From Streptomyces tendae (lineage in GTDB: Bacteria > Actinomycetota > Actinomycetes > Streptomycetales > Streptomycetaceae), in contig NZ_CP043959.1 in the NCBI RefSeq assembly GCF_008632955.1, forward strand, positions 5,270,001-5,334,000: DNA of 64,000 bases. The letters run 5' to 3'. The translations under genes were made by a program, and so were the position numbers. This document shows, in pieces, positions 42,156-51,036 of this stretch. The first letter of the stretch is position 1, and each line of letters opens with the position of its first letter. Below the pieces are notes generated by a model. It was not told where the DNA came from. It did no database searches and worked only from the letters and a program-made list of their open reading frames with translations.

Positions 42156-43951
42156 ATGGCGGTTTCCGTAACCCTTCCGGCGCTCGGCGAGAGCGTCACC
42201 GAGGGCACTGTCACCCGCTGGCTGAAGGCCGAGGGCGAGCGCGTCGAGGCCGACGAGCCGCTGCTCGAGGTGTCGACCGACAAGGTCGACACCGAGATCC
42301 CGGCCCCTGCCTCCGGCGTGCTGTCCTCCATCAAGGTCGCCGAGGACGAGACGGTCGAGGTCGGCGCCGAGCTGGCCCTGATCGACGACGGCAGCGGTGC
42401 CCCCGCCGCCCCCGGCGCCCGCGGCCGAGCAGGCGGCCCGCCGGCCCCGAGCCGCAGCCGCAGGCCCAGCCGTCCACCGAGCAGTCCGCCCCGGCCCCGG
42501 CGCCCACCACCGAGGCCTCGGCCGGCGGCGGTTCGGCGCAGGGCACGGACGTGGTCCTGCCCGCGCTCGGCGAGTCCGTCACCGAGGGCACCGTCACCCG
42601 CTGGCTGAAGTCGGTCGGTGACAGCGTCGAGGCCGACGAGCCGCTGCTCGAGGTGTCGACCGACAAGGTCGACACCGAGATCCCCGCCCCCGCGTCCGGC
42701 ACCCTGCTGGAGATCGTGGTCGGCGAGGACGAGACCGCCGAGGTCGGCGCGAAGCTCGCCGTCATCGGCGAGGCCGGCGCCGCTCCGGCCGCAGCCCCCG
42801 CCCAGGAGGCCCCGGCCGCCCCGGCGCAGCCCGAGCCCGCCCCGGCGCAGCCCGAGCCCACCCCGGCTCCGGCGCCCACCCCGGCTCCGGCCCCGGCCGC
42901 TCCGGCCCCGGCTCCGCAGCAGGCCGCTCCGGCCCCGGCCGCCCCGGCGCCCGCTCCGGCGCCCGCGCCGGCCCCGCAGGCGCCCGCCGCCCCGGCCCCG
43001 GCCGCCGCCCAGGCCACGGACGACGGCGCCTACGTGACCCCGCTGGTGCGCAAGCTCGCCGCCGAGAACGGCGTCGACCTGTCCACCGTCAAGGGCACTG
43101 GCGTCGGCGGCCGTATCCGCAAGCAGGACGTGCTCGCCGCCGCCGAGGCCGCGAAGGCCGCAGCCCCGGCCCCGGCCGCCGCTGCCGCCGCGCCCGCCGC
43201 GAAGAAGGCCCCCGCGCTGGAGGCCTCCCCGCTGCGCGGCCAGACCGTGAAGATGCCGCGGATCCGCAAGGTCATCGGCGACAACATGGTCAAGGCGCTG
43301 CACGAGCAGGCCCAGCTGTCGTCGGTCGTCGAGGTCGACGTCACCCGCCTGATGAAGCTGCGCGCCCGGGCCAAGGACGCGTTCGCGGCGCGCGAAGGCG
43401 TCAAGCTCTCCCCGATGCCGTTCTTCGTCAAGGCCGCGGCCCAGGCACTGAAGGCCCACGCGCCGATCAACGCCAAGATCAACGAGGCCGAGGGGACCAT
43501 CACCTACTTCGACACCGAGAACATCGGTATCGCGGTGGACTCCGAGAAGGGCCTGATGACCCCGGTCATCAAGAACGCCGGCGACCTCAACATCGCCGGT
43601 ATCGCCAAGGCCACGGCGGAGCTGGCGGGCAAGGTCCGCGGCAACAAGATCACTCCGGACGAGCTGTCCGGCGCGACCTTCACCATCTCCAACACCGGTT
43701 CGCGCGGCGCGCTCTTCGACACGATCATCGTGCCGCCGGGCCAGGTCGCGATCCTCGGCATCGGTGCCACGGTCAAGCGTCCGGCCGTCATCGAGACCGA
43801 GGAGGGCACGGTCATCGGCGTCCGCGACATGACCTACCTGACCCTCTCCTACGACCACCGCCTGGTGGACGGTGCCGACGCGGCCCGTTACCTGACGGCG
43901 GTCAAGGCGATCCTGGAGGCCGGCGAGTTCGAGGTCGAGCTCGGCCTGTGA
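42156..43951 (+). CDS. sucB: 2-oxoacid dehydrogenase E2 (dihydrolipoyl acyltransferase), frame disrupted in this sequence
   Basis: The protein order is clear: lipoyl domain 1 from 42156 (LPALGESVTEGTVTRWLKAE, lysine in EVSTDKVDTEIPAPASG), an Ala/Pro linker, lipoyl domain 2 (second copy of the same motif), a long Pro/Ala linker, an E3-binding domain (TPLVRKLAAENGVDLSTVKG), and the acyltransferase core ending DHRLVDGADAARYLT. The reading frame of domain 1 ends in Arg/Pro nonsense after about 42410, and the sequence resumes in another frame before 42551. Restoring the frame around 42405-42450 gives a normal linker (AEQAA, then EPQPQAQPSTEQ). A sequencing or assembly error in the GC-rich linker is likely; a true frameshift is possible. 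Symbol by family; it could equally be the pyruvate E2. Confidence 0.85.
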
Positions 43952-43991
43952 ACCGACCGGTGAGCCCGGGTCGCTGACCCGCTCCCACGGT

Positions 43992-44031
43992 GCCCCCGTC
44001 CGGAACCCTTCGTGGTGTTCCGGGCGGGGGC
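43992..44031. terminator. terminator of lpdA-sucB
   Basis: Fifteen-base arms at 43992-44006 and 44017-44031 pair with one G-U wobble around a 10-base loop, about 40 bases past the E2 stop. Confidence 0.75.
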
Positions 44032-44169
44032 TTCGTCGTACGGGGCGTGTAAGTCTCGTCTCACCTGGGCGAAAGCGCCCTCACGCGCCCCACCCGGGCG
44101 GGCTCCCGGCCGTATTGTCTACTCGTCAAAGCCCCCCGGGGGCCCGCCGGCCCCGCTAAGGAGCCCCTC

Positions 44170-44793
44170 ATGACCGCGCCCGTCGTCCACTCGCTGCGCG
44201 AACAGATCCGCGAGCACATCCTGGAAGGGATCATCAGCGGGCGCTGGCAGCCGGGTGAGCGGATCGTGGAGCGGCGGATCGCGACCGAGCTGGAGGTCAG
44301 CCAGACGCCCGTGCGGGAGGCGCTGCGGGAGCTGGAGTCGCTGCGGCTGATCGAGTCCGCGCCCAACAAGGGCGTACGTGTGCGGAACCTGACGGCGGCC
44401 GACCTGGAGGAGAGCTACCCGGTCCGGGCCGGTCTGGAGGCGATCGCGGCGGAGCTGGCGGCGGCGCGGCTGGCGGAGGACTGCTCGGCGCTGGAGCCGC
44501 ACGTGGCCGCGCTGTACGAGGCGGACCGGATGGCGGACGGGACCGCGCAGGTACGGCACACGGTGGGGTTCCACCGGGAGCTGGTGCGGGCGGCCGGCAA
44601 CTCGGTGCTGCTGCACACGTGGGAGGGGCTGGGGATCGAGGTGTTCACGGCGCTGTCGATACGGTGGCTGGGGACCGTGCAGCAGTCGTACGCGGAGGAG
44701 CACGAAGAACTGGTCGCGGCCTTCCGCCGCCGGGATCCGCGCATCGCGGAACTGGTCAAGTCGCATGTGCTGGGGTGTGCGCCGCGGGCCTGA
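44170..44793 (+). CDS. GntR-family regulator, FadR/FCD subfamily
   Basis: The 207-residue protein has a winged helix-turn-helix (residues about 8-75: EHILEGIISGRWQPGERIVERRIATELEVSQTPVREALRELESLRLI) and a C-terminal FCD all-helical ligand-binding domain (PVRAGLEAIAAELAAARLA..., FHRELVRAAGN, EHEELVAAFRRRD) with metal-binding acid and histidines. Such proteins sense carboxylic acids. The position between the E2 and aceE genes suggests control of pyruvate or 2-oxoglutarate dehydrogenase genes. AAGGAG precedes the ATG. TTGTCTACTCGTCAA at 44115-44129 resembles a GntR site with a -10 overlap, suggesting autoregulation (tentative). Confidence 0.9.
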   Translation: MTAPVVHSLREQIREHILEGIISGRWQPGERIVERRIATELEVSQTPVREALRELESLRLIESAPNKGVRVRNLTAADLEESYPVRAGLEAIAAELAAARLAEDCSALEPHVAALYEADRMADGTAQVRHTVGFHRELVRAAGNSVLLHTWEGLGIEVFTALSIRWLGTVQQSYAEEHEELVAAFRRRDPRIAELVKSHVLGCAPRA

Positions 44794-44855
44794 GGGAGTT
44801 CGCCCCCGCCGCCCCTTCCGTCCCGTCCCTGGGGGCTCCGCCCCCAGACCCCGTT

Positions 44856-44899
44856 CGCGCAGTTCCCCGCGCCCCTTCAGGGGCGCGGGGAACTGCGCG
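44856..44899. repeat. perfect inverted pair of the dispersed Streptomyces repeat; likely terminator
   Basis: Two 21-base arms, 44856-44876 and 44879-44899, are exact reverse complements with a two-base centre. The sequence is the same GCGCAGTTCCCCGCGCCCCT element found near 35.2 kb. In RNA it would form a very stable hairpin 60 bases after the gntR stop. Confidence 0.85.
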
Positions 44900-45045
44900 A
44901 TCAGCCCCCACACGGCCCGGTGGCGCTCGTCGGCGCGCAGCCCCTCACCTGCGCGAACGGGCGAAAACACCGTCACCGCGTGCCACCGCCGGAGGCACCC
45001 CGTGCCGACTTTCTCGTGATCAAGAGGTTTTACCCCTCAACCCTT

Positions 45046-45062
45046 TGATCGATCATCGATCA
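45046..45062. promoter_or_regulatory. 17-bp palindromic operator candidate upstream of aceE
   Basis: TGATCGATCATCGATCA has perfect eight-base arms around a single C. It lies 117 bases before the aceE ATG in an AT-richer promoter region. The neighbouring GntR-family regulator is the natural candidate to bind it, but that is inferred from position only. Confidence 0.6.
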
Positions 45063-45178
45063 CGGAGTTATTGTCACCTGCGGACTTCCACCGAAGTCCG
45101 CAGCCCTGTCCTGCCAAAGACCAAGGGCACCCCCGAACCCTTCTGAGGGCACCCCCTTCGACTGAGGAAGGCGGCGAC

Positions 45179-47884
45179 ATGACGACCGACCCCAACGCCA
45201 TCCAGCCGAGCGAGCTCGACCAGCTCCCGGACCGCGACCCCGAGGAGACCGCCGAGTGGCAGGCCTCCCTGGACGCCGTCACCGAGGCGGCCGGGCCGCA
45301 CCGTGCCGCGTACCTGATGCGCCGCACGCTGGAGCGTGCCGAGGGCGCCGGCGTCGCGCTGCCGAAGCTCCTCGAGACGGACTACGTCAACACCATCCCC
45401 ACCGCCGCCGAGCCCGCCGTGGACGGCGACGAGGCGATGGAGGCGCGGATCACCGCGTGGAACCGCTGGAACGCGGCGGCCATGGTGACCCGCGGCAGCA
45501 AGTACGGCGTGGGCGGCCACATCGCCACCTTCGCCTCCGCGGCCTGGCTGTACGAGACCGGCTTCAACCACTTCTTCCGCGGCAAGGAGGGGGACGGCTC
45601 CGGCGACCAGCTCTACATCCAGGGCCACGCCTCCCCCGGCATCTACGCCCGCGCCTTCCTCGACGGCCGGATCGGCGAGGAGCAGCTCGACAACTTCCGG
45701 CGTGAGGCCGGCGGCAACGGCCTGCCGTCCTACCCGCACCCGCGGCGCCTGCCCTGGCTGTGGGAGTTCCCCACCGTGTCGATGGGCCTCGGCCCGATCT
45801 CCGCGATCTACCAGGCGCGCTTCAACCGCTACCTGACCAGCCGCGGCATCAAGGACGTCTCCGACTCGCACGTGTGGGCGTTCCTCGGCGACGGCGAGAT
45901 GGACGAGCCCGAGTCGACGACCGCGCTCACCCTCGCCTCCCGCGAGAAGCTGGACAACCTGACCTTCGTCATCAACTGCAACCTGCAGCGCCTCGACGGT
46001 CCGGTCCGCGCCAACTTCAAGATCGTGCAGGAGCTGGAGGCCCAGTTCCGCGGCGCCGGCTGGAACGTCGTCAAGACCCTGTGGGGCACCGCCTGGGACG
46101 AGCTGTTCCAGCTGGACACCACCGGTGCGCTGGTCCGCCGCCTGCGCGAGGTGCCGGACGCGCAGGTGCAGACGTACCAGACGCGCGACGCCGCCTACAT
46201 CCGCGAGGACTTCTTCGGCAAGGACCCGGCGCTCGTCGAGATGGCGAAGCTGCTGAGCGACGACAAGATCCTCGAGTGCTTCCACGTCTCCCGTGGCGGC
46301 CACGAGTCCCGCAAGGTCTACGCCGCGTACCGGGCAGCGCTGTCCCACAAGGGCGCGCCGACCGTGATCCTGGCGCAGACCGTCAAGGGCCACACCCTCG
46401 GTGAGGGCTTCGCCTCGAAGAACGCCAACCACCAGATGAAGAAGCTGACGGTGGACGAGTTCAAGGCGATGCGCGACCGGCTGGAGCTGCCGATCTCCGA
46501 CGCGCAGTTCGTGGACGGCGTGGTGCCCTACGCGCACCCGGGTGCCGACTCCCCCGAGGTCCGCTACCTCCAGGAGCGCCGTGCCGCCCTGGGCGGTCCC
46601 GCGCCGGCCCGCCGCGTGCACCCGGTGGCGCCGCTGCCGCAGCCCGCCGACAAGGCGTTCGCCGCCTTCGACAAGGGCTCCGGCTCGCAGAACGTGGCCA
46701 CCACCATGGCGTTCGTCCGCCTGGTCAAGGACCTGGTCCGCGACAAGGAGACCGGCAGGCGCTGGGTGCCCATCGTCCCCGACGAGGCGCGCACCTTCGG
46801 CATGGAGAGCCTCTTCCCGTCCCTCGGCATCTACTCGCCGATGGGCCAGACGTACGAGCCGGTCGACCGCGACCAGCTGATGTACTACAAGGAAGCCAAG
46901 AACGGCCAGATCTTCAACGAGGGGATCACCGAGGCCGGCGCCATGGCCGAGTTCGTCGCCGCCTCGACGTCGTACTCGACGCACGGCGAGACGATGATCC
47001 CGTTCTACATCTACTACTCGATGTTCGGCTGGCAGCGCACCGGCGACCAGATGTGGCAGCTCGGCGACCAGCTCGGCCGCGGCTTCCTGGTCGGCGCCAC
47101 CGCCGGCCGCACCACGCTGACGGGCGAGGGCCTGCAGCACGCCGACGGCCACTCCCCGGTCATCGCTGCGACCAACCCGGCCGCCCTGACCTACGACCCG
47201 GCCTTCGCGTACGAGATCGGTGTCATCGTCAAGGAGGGCCTGCGCCGGATGTTCGGCGAGGCGAAGCCGGGCGAGGACCAGAACGTCTTCTACTACCTGA
47301 CGGTCTACAACGAGCCGCTGCCGCAGCCCGCCAAGCCGCAGGCGGCCGGCATCGACGAGGGCATCGTCAAGGGGCTGTACCGCTTCAACACGGCGGAGTC
47401 CGCGGGCCTGTCCCCCGCCGCCAACGCCCCGCGCATCCAGCTGCTGGGCTCCGGCACGGCGATCCACTGGGCGCTGAAGGCCCAGTCGCTGCTGGCCGAG
47501 GAGTGGGGCGTGGCCGCCGACGTATGGTCGGCCACCTCGTGGACCGAGCTGCGCCGGGACGCGATGGAGGCCGACGAGGCCCTGCTGCGCGGTGAGGACC
47601 GGGTGCCGTTCGTCCGGCGCGCGCTCCAGGGCGCCGAGGGCCCGGTGCTGGCGGTCTCCGACTACATGCGCCAGGTCCCGGACCAGATCGCGCAGTGGGT
47701 CGAGCAGGACTACTCCTCGCTGGGCGCCGACGGCTTCGGTCTGTCGGACACCCGTGAGGCGGCCCGCCGCCACTTCGGGGTGGACGCCGAGTCCATCGTC
47801 GTCGCGGCCCTGGCCCAGCTCGCCCGCCGCGGCGAGGTGAAGGCCACCGCGGTCAAGGAGGCCCGGGAGAAGTACGGCCTGTAG
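45179..47884 (+). CDS. aceE: pyruvate dehydrogenase E1 component (homodimeric)
   Basis: AceE decarboxylates pyruvate with thiamine diphosphate and acetylates the E2 lipoyl group. The 901-residue protein is the single-chain homodimeric type. Motifs include YVNTIPTAAEPAVDGDEAMEARI near the N-terminus, the TPP/Mg site HVWAFLGDGEMDEPESTTAL...FVINCNLQRLDGPVR, NKG-like ASKNANHQMKK, and ITEAGAMAEFVAASTSYSTHGETMIPFYIYYSMFGWQR in the pyrimidine domain. The ATG at 45179 has GGAAGG upstream; the 36 open codons before it are leader. Preceded by a palindromic operator candidate and the gntR gene. Works with the E2 and lpdA upstream. Confidence 0.95.
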   Translation: MTTDPNAIQPSELDQLPDRDPEETAEWQASLDAVTEAAGPHRAAYLMRRTLERAEGAGVALPKLLETDYVNTIPTAAEPAVDGDEAMEARITAWNRWNAAAMVTRGSKYGVGGHIATFASAAWLYETGFNHFFRGKEGDGSGDQLYIQGHASPGIYARAFLDGRIGEEQLDNFRREAGGNGLPSYPHPRRLPWLWEFPTVSMGLGPISAIYQARFNRYLTSRGIKDVSDSHVWAFLGDGEMDEPESTTALTLASREKLDNLTFVINCNLQRLDGPVRANFKIVQELEAQFRGAGWNVVKTLWGTAWDELFQLDTTGALVRRLREVPDAQVQTYQTRDAAYIREDFFGKDPALVEMAKLLSDDKILECFHVSRGGHESRKVYAAYRAALSHKGAPTVILAQTVKGHTLGEGFASKNANHQMKKLTVDEFKAMRDRLELPISDAQFVDGVVPYAHPGADSPEVRYLQERRAALGGPAPARRVHPVAPLPQPADKAFAAFDKGSGSQNVATTMAFVRLVKDLVRDKETGRRWVPIVPDEARTFGMESLFPSLGIYSPMGQTYEPVDRDQLMYYKEAKNGQIFNEGITEAGAMAEFVAASTSYSTHGETMIPFYIYYSMFGWQRTGDQMWQLGDQLGRGFLVGATAGRTTLTGEGLQHADGHSPVIAATNPAALTYDPAFAYEIGVIVKEGLRRMFGEAKPGEDQNVFYYLTVYNEPLPQPAKPQAAGIDEGIVKGLYRFNTAESAGLSPAANAPRIQLLGSGTAIHWALKAQSLLAEEWGVAADVWSATSWTELRRDAMEADEALLRGEDRVPFVRRALQGAEGPVLAVSDYMRQVPDQIAQWVEQDYSSLGADGFGLSDTREAARRHFGVDAESIVVAALAQLARRGEVKATAVKEAREKYGL

Positions 47885-47899
47885 GGCCGCAGTTCGCGG

Positions 47900-47943
47900 G
47901 AGGCCCCCGTCGTCACGCGTCCGCGCGTGATGGCGGGGGCCTC
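47900..47943. terminator. aceE terminator
   Basis: Twenty-base arms at 47900-47919 and 47924-47943 pair with minor internal mismatch around TCCG. It starts 16 bases after the aceE stop and ends 15 bases before the next start, so it abuts the next promoter. Confidence 0.8.
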
Positions 47944-47958
47944 TTGCATGATGGGCGC

Positions 47959-48945
47959 ATGCGTGCTGCCCGGTTGATCAAGATGGTGCTGCTGCTGCAG
48001 TCCCGGCCCTCCATGACCGCCGCCGAACTGGCCCGGGAGCTGGAGGTGTCGGAGCGTACGGTCACCCGCGACGCCCAGGCGCTGTCCGAGGCGGGCGTGC
48101 CCGTGTACGCGGACCGGGGGCGGATCGGCGGCTACCGGCTGGTCGGCGGGTACCGGACGCGGCTGACGGGGCTGGCGCGCAGCGAGGCGGAGGCGCTGTT
48201 CCTGTCCGGGGTGCCGGGGGCGCTGCGCGAGATGGGTCTGGAGGACGCGGCCTCGGCTGCCCGGCTGAAGGTGTCGGCGGCGCTGCTGCCGTCGCTGCGG
48301 GACGCCTCCCGTACGGCGGCGCAGCGCTTCCACCTGGACGCGCCGAACTGGTTCCGCGAGCCGCGCACGCCCGAGCTGCTGCCTGCGGTGGCGGACGCGG
48401 TGTGGGACGACCGGCGGGTCACCGCCCGCTACCTGCGCGGGTCGGGCGAACGGCGGCACGAGGTGGAGCGGGAGTTGGAGCCGTACGGGCTCGTGCTGAA
48501 GGCGGGTGTCTGGTACCTGTGCGCGCGGGTGGCGGGACGGGACTCCTTCCGGGTGTACCGGATCGACCGGTTCACGGCGGTGGAGCCGGGCGAGCAGCGG
48601 TTCGAGCGGGCGGAGGACTTCGAGCTGCCCGCGTTCTGGGAGGAGCGGGCGGCGCAGTTCGCGCGGTCGATCCTGCGGGCGGAGGTGGTGGTGCGGCTGA
48701 CGGCGGAGGGGATGCGGCGGCTGCCGTGGGCCGTGGATCCGGTGGCGGCGCGGGAGGCGTTGGAGGGGGTGGCGGAGCCGGGTGCGGGTGAGTGGGTGAC
48801 CGTTTCGGTGCCGGTGGAGTCGGAGGAGGTGGCTCGGGTGCAGTTGGCCGGGTTGGGGGCGGAGGCGGAGGTTCTGGCGCCGGTGGGGCTGCGGGAGTGG
48901 TTCGCCTCGGAGGCGGAGCGGTTGGGGCGGTTGTACCGCGGGTGA
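47959..48945 (+). CDS. WYL-domain HTH transcriptional regulator
   Basis: From the ATG at 47959 the product has 328 residues. An N-terminal winged HTH (ARLIKMVLLLQSRPSMTAAELARELEVSERTVTRDAQAL, GRIGGYRLVGGYR) is followed by a WYL domain with the GVWYLCARV motif and RVYRIDRF, then a WCX-like C-terminal domain. WYL domains bind nucleic acids or ligands; many regulate DNA-damage or defence genes. CATGAT, six bases before the ATG, may be the -10 of a leaderless message. No obvious target gene is adjacent. Confidence 0.9.
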   Translation: MRAARLIKMVLLLQSRPSMTAAELARELEVSERTVTRDAQALSEAGVPVYADRGRIGGYRLVGGYRTRLTGLARSEAEALFLSGVPGALREMGLEDAASAARLKVSAALLPSLRDASRTAAQRFHLDAPNWFREPRTPELLPAVADAVWDDRRVTARYLRGSGERRHEVERELEPYGLVLKAGVWYLCARVAGRDSFRVYRIDRFTAVEPGEQRFERAEDFELPAFWEERAAQFARSILRAEVVVRLTAEGMRRLPWAVDPVAAREALEGVAEPGAGEWVTVSVPVESEEVARVQLAGLGAEAEVLAPVGLREWFASEAERLGRLYRG

Positions 48946-49104
48946 GGTGGGGTGCTTCGGGCGGTTGCCGGGGGGCGGGTGCGCGTCCGGGGTGTTCGCC
49001 CCCTCCGCCCCTTCCCGTCCCGTCCCCGGGACTGCGCCCCGGACCCCCTTCACGCCCACGCGGCGGAGTCGCATATCGGGTACAGCCCCGCGCCCCTGAG
49101 TGTG

Positions 49105-49123
49105 CGGTTCCCCGCGCCCCTGG
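49105..49123 (+). repeat. degenerate copy of the dispersed GTTCCCCGCGCCCCT element
   Basis: CGGTTCCCCGCGCCCCTGG matches the element near 35.2 and 44.9 kb with one substitution in the 5' half. A shorter CCCCGCGCCCCTG copy lies at about 49086-49098. They lie in the gap between the WYL regulator and the DUF4240 gene. Confidence 0.65.
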
Positions 49124-49181
49124 AGAGGTGGGTGTCTCAGCGGGTGCGTCTGCGGCGTGCAGGGTCGATGCTGGGGGCGTG

Positions 49182-49700
49182 ATGGACGAGACGGAGTTCT
49201 GGGAGCTGGTGGACATCGCCCGACAGGATGCCGAGGGCGACCCGGAGGAGCAGGCGGACCTGCTCGTGGAGCGGCTCGTGCTGCGGGACCCGGAGGCGGT
49301 CCTGGACTTCGCCCGTCACTTCGAGGCCCGCTACCACCGCGCCTACCGCTGGGACCTGTGGGGCGCCGCGTGGGTGCTGCTGGACGGGGCCGGCGACGAC
49401 GCCTTCGACTTCTTCCGGTGCTGGCTGATCGGCCAGGGCCGGGAGGTGTTCGAGGGGGCGCTGCACGATCCGGACGAGCTGGCCGACCTGCTCGGCGACT
49501 TCGACGAGGAGATCGACGGCGACGGCGAGGACCTGGGCTACGCGGCGGACGAGGCGTACGAGCAGCTCACCGGGACGGTGGCGCCGGACCTCGGCCTCCC
49601 TCCGGCCCCTGTGGAGCCGGAGGGCACGCCGCTCGACTTCGAGAACGAGGCGCTGCTCGCCGAGCGCTATCCGCGGCTGTGGGAGAGGTTCCGCGACTGA
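49182..49700 (+). CDS. DUF4240-type protein
   Basis: The 172-residue acidic protein begins MDETEFWELVDIARQDAEGDPEEQADLLVERLVLRDPEAV and has DFARHFEARYHRAYRWDLWGAAWVLLDGAGDDAFDFFRCWLIGQGREVFEGAL. This is the pattern of DUF4240 (related to molybdenum-metabolism-type WGR partners), rich in conserved Trp/Asp/Phe. It is probably a cytoplasmic helical domain. ATG at 49182 has GGGGG five bases earlier; GTG at 49179 is an alternative. Function unknown. Confidence 0.82.
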   Translation: MDETEFWELVDIARQDAEGDPEEQADLLVERLVLRDPEAVLDFARHFEARYHRAYRWDLWGAAWVLLDGAGDDAFDFFRCWLIGQGREVFEGALHDPDELADLLGDFDEEIDGDGEDLGYAADEAYEQLTGTVAPDLGLPPAPVEPEGTPLDFENEALLAERYPRLWERFRD

Positions 49701-49728
49701 GCCGCGGCGCGCGGGCGCCGGCGCGCGG

Positions 49729-49905
49729 TCACAGACGCCGGTGGGGGCTCTGCGTGTGGCGCAGGGGGGCCGCGTTGGCCTGCATGAGGGCGGAGGCCGT
49801 GTAGGCCGCCGGGCCGAGGACGACGGCCGCCGCGGCGCACAGTGCGGTCCAGGGGCGGCGCAGGGCGTCCGCCCAGGGGGTACTTCGGTCAGGGGTGTCG
49901 CTCAT
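49729..49905 (-). CDS. small membrane protein coupled to the amidase gene
   Basis: A 58-residue protein (MSDTPDRSTPWADALRRPWTALCAAAAVVLGPAAYTASAL...) with one hydrophobic segment at residues about 21-42. Its ATG overlaps the amidase stop (ATGA), so it is translated with it. Function unknown; it may anchor or help the amidase. Coupling and hydrophobic profile support it as a real gene. Confidence 0.65.
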   Translation of the reverse strand: MSDTPDRSTPWADALRRPWTALCAAAAVVLGPAAYTASALMQANAAPLRHTQSPHRRL

Positions 49906-50822
49906 GGGCTCAGCTCTTCGTTTCGTGCGTCGTCTTCCAGTTCGACGCGCTCTGTGTCGGTGCCGGTGTCCCGGTCGGTGCCGGTGCCGGCGTCGCGGCC
50001 CTGGAGGCGGGCCGCGAGGTCCCTGATCTCCGGGAGCCGCGCGTGCAGGGCGGCGCCCGGGCAGTCGGTCATGTAGCCGTCGCTGTGTCCCGCGACGGCG
50101 GGCAGGGTCGCCGCGGTGCCGGCCGCGTAGCGGCTGCCGCCGTTGCTGGAGACCAGCCGGACCTCCGCGCGCGGGTCGGTCCCGGAGGGGCCGAGCTTCC
50201 AGGCGGTCACGGCGGCGATCGCGCGCAGCATCACCTCGGGCACCTCCACGCCCTCGGTGAAGGTGCCGAGGGCGGCGATGCCGGCGGTGCGGTGGTTGAA
50301 GCCCTGGGTGTGGGCGCCGGTGACGGGGCGGTCGGTGCCGCCCGCGCGGCCCTCGTAGACGGTGCCGCAGCGGTCGACGACGAAGTTGTAGCCGAGGTCG
50401 TCCCAGTCGCGCCCCTCGGTCTGCCCGTCGTACAGGCCCCGGATGATGCCGGGCGCGTCGGCGCAGTCGTAGCCGTTGGGCGAGTCGGTGTGGTGGACGA
50501 AGACGGCGACGACCTGGTCGTCGTAGCGCGGCGGGGGCTGGTCGCGGGCGGCGTCGCCCAACCAGACCGAGCGCGGCACGATGGACGGCCGGGGCGCCTG
50601 GAAGGCGGGAGCGGGGCGGGCGGCGGCCTCGGCGTCGGAGGTCTCGGCGGCCCGCTCGACGCCGTAGGCGGTCAGCACCAGGGCGACGGCCGCGGCCACG
50701 CCCGGCAGACAGCCGAGCGGTGCCGCGACGGCCCGGGGCAGGCGCGGGAAGCCGGGCCCGCCGGGTATCCGGGGGGAGCGGGGCTTCCGCGCTCCGCGCG
50801 GTCGTCTCCTGGGGACGCGCAT
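49902..50822 (-). CDS. PGRP/amidase_2 family N-acetylmuramoyl-L-alanine amidase
   Basis: The 306-residue protein starts at the ATG at 50822 with a very basic N-terminus (MRVPRRRPRGARKPR) and a signal-anchor helix at about 38-58. The amidase_2/PGRP domain has SVWLGDAARD, zinc ligands in VFVHHTDSPNGYDCADAP and AGHSDGYMTDCPGAALH, and GYNFVVDRCGTVYEGRAGGTDRPVTGAHTQGFN. It cleaves the lactyl-Ala bond of peptidoglycan outside the membrane. A Thr/Asp-rich tail follows. It diverges from the MarP-like gene. Confidence 0.9.
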   Translation of the reverse strand: MRVPRRRPRGARKPRSPRIPGGPGFPRLPRAVAAPLGCLPGVAAAVALVLTAYGVERAAETSDAEAAARPAPAFQAPRPSIVPRSVWLGDAARDQPPPRYDDQVVAVFVHHTDSPNGYDCADAPGIIRGLYDGQTEGRDWDDLGYNFVVDRCGTVYEGRAGGTDRPVTGAHTQGFNHRTAGIAALGTFTEGVEVPEVMLRAIAAVTAWKLGPSGTDPRAEVRLVSSNGGSRYAAGTAATLPAVAGHSDGYMTDCPGAALHARLPEIRDLAARLQGRDAGTGTDRDTGTDTERVELEDDARNEELSP

Positions 50823-51036
50823 AGTGCCACTGTGGGTCCGGTCGGCGGGGTCCGCGAGATGTGCTCTGCCAGTCGGTGGAACCATCGTCCCGGTGCGTGA
50901 CGTTTTCCCCTGTGCACGCGTGTCCCGCACGCGTGTCCCGCGGGCACCCTCCCCGCGTCCGGCCGGCGCGTGGCTGATCACCGTGCCCCCGGGCCCCGTA
51001 TTGAGGGTCGGTGGTCCCAAGAGAAAGGCGGCGTGC

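Noticed and set aside
42137..43858. minus-strand ORFs opposite the E2 gene (573 and 228 codons)
   Set aside because: Gly/Arg or Gly/Ala repeats that mirror the Pro/Ala linkers of the E2 protein.
45074..47773. 899-codon minus-strand ORF opposite aceE
   Set aside because: Shadow of a clear pyruvate dehydrogenase E1 gene; long only because of GC bias.
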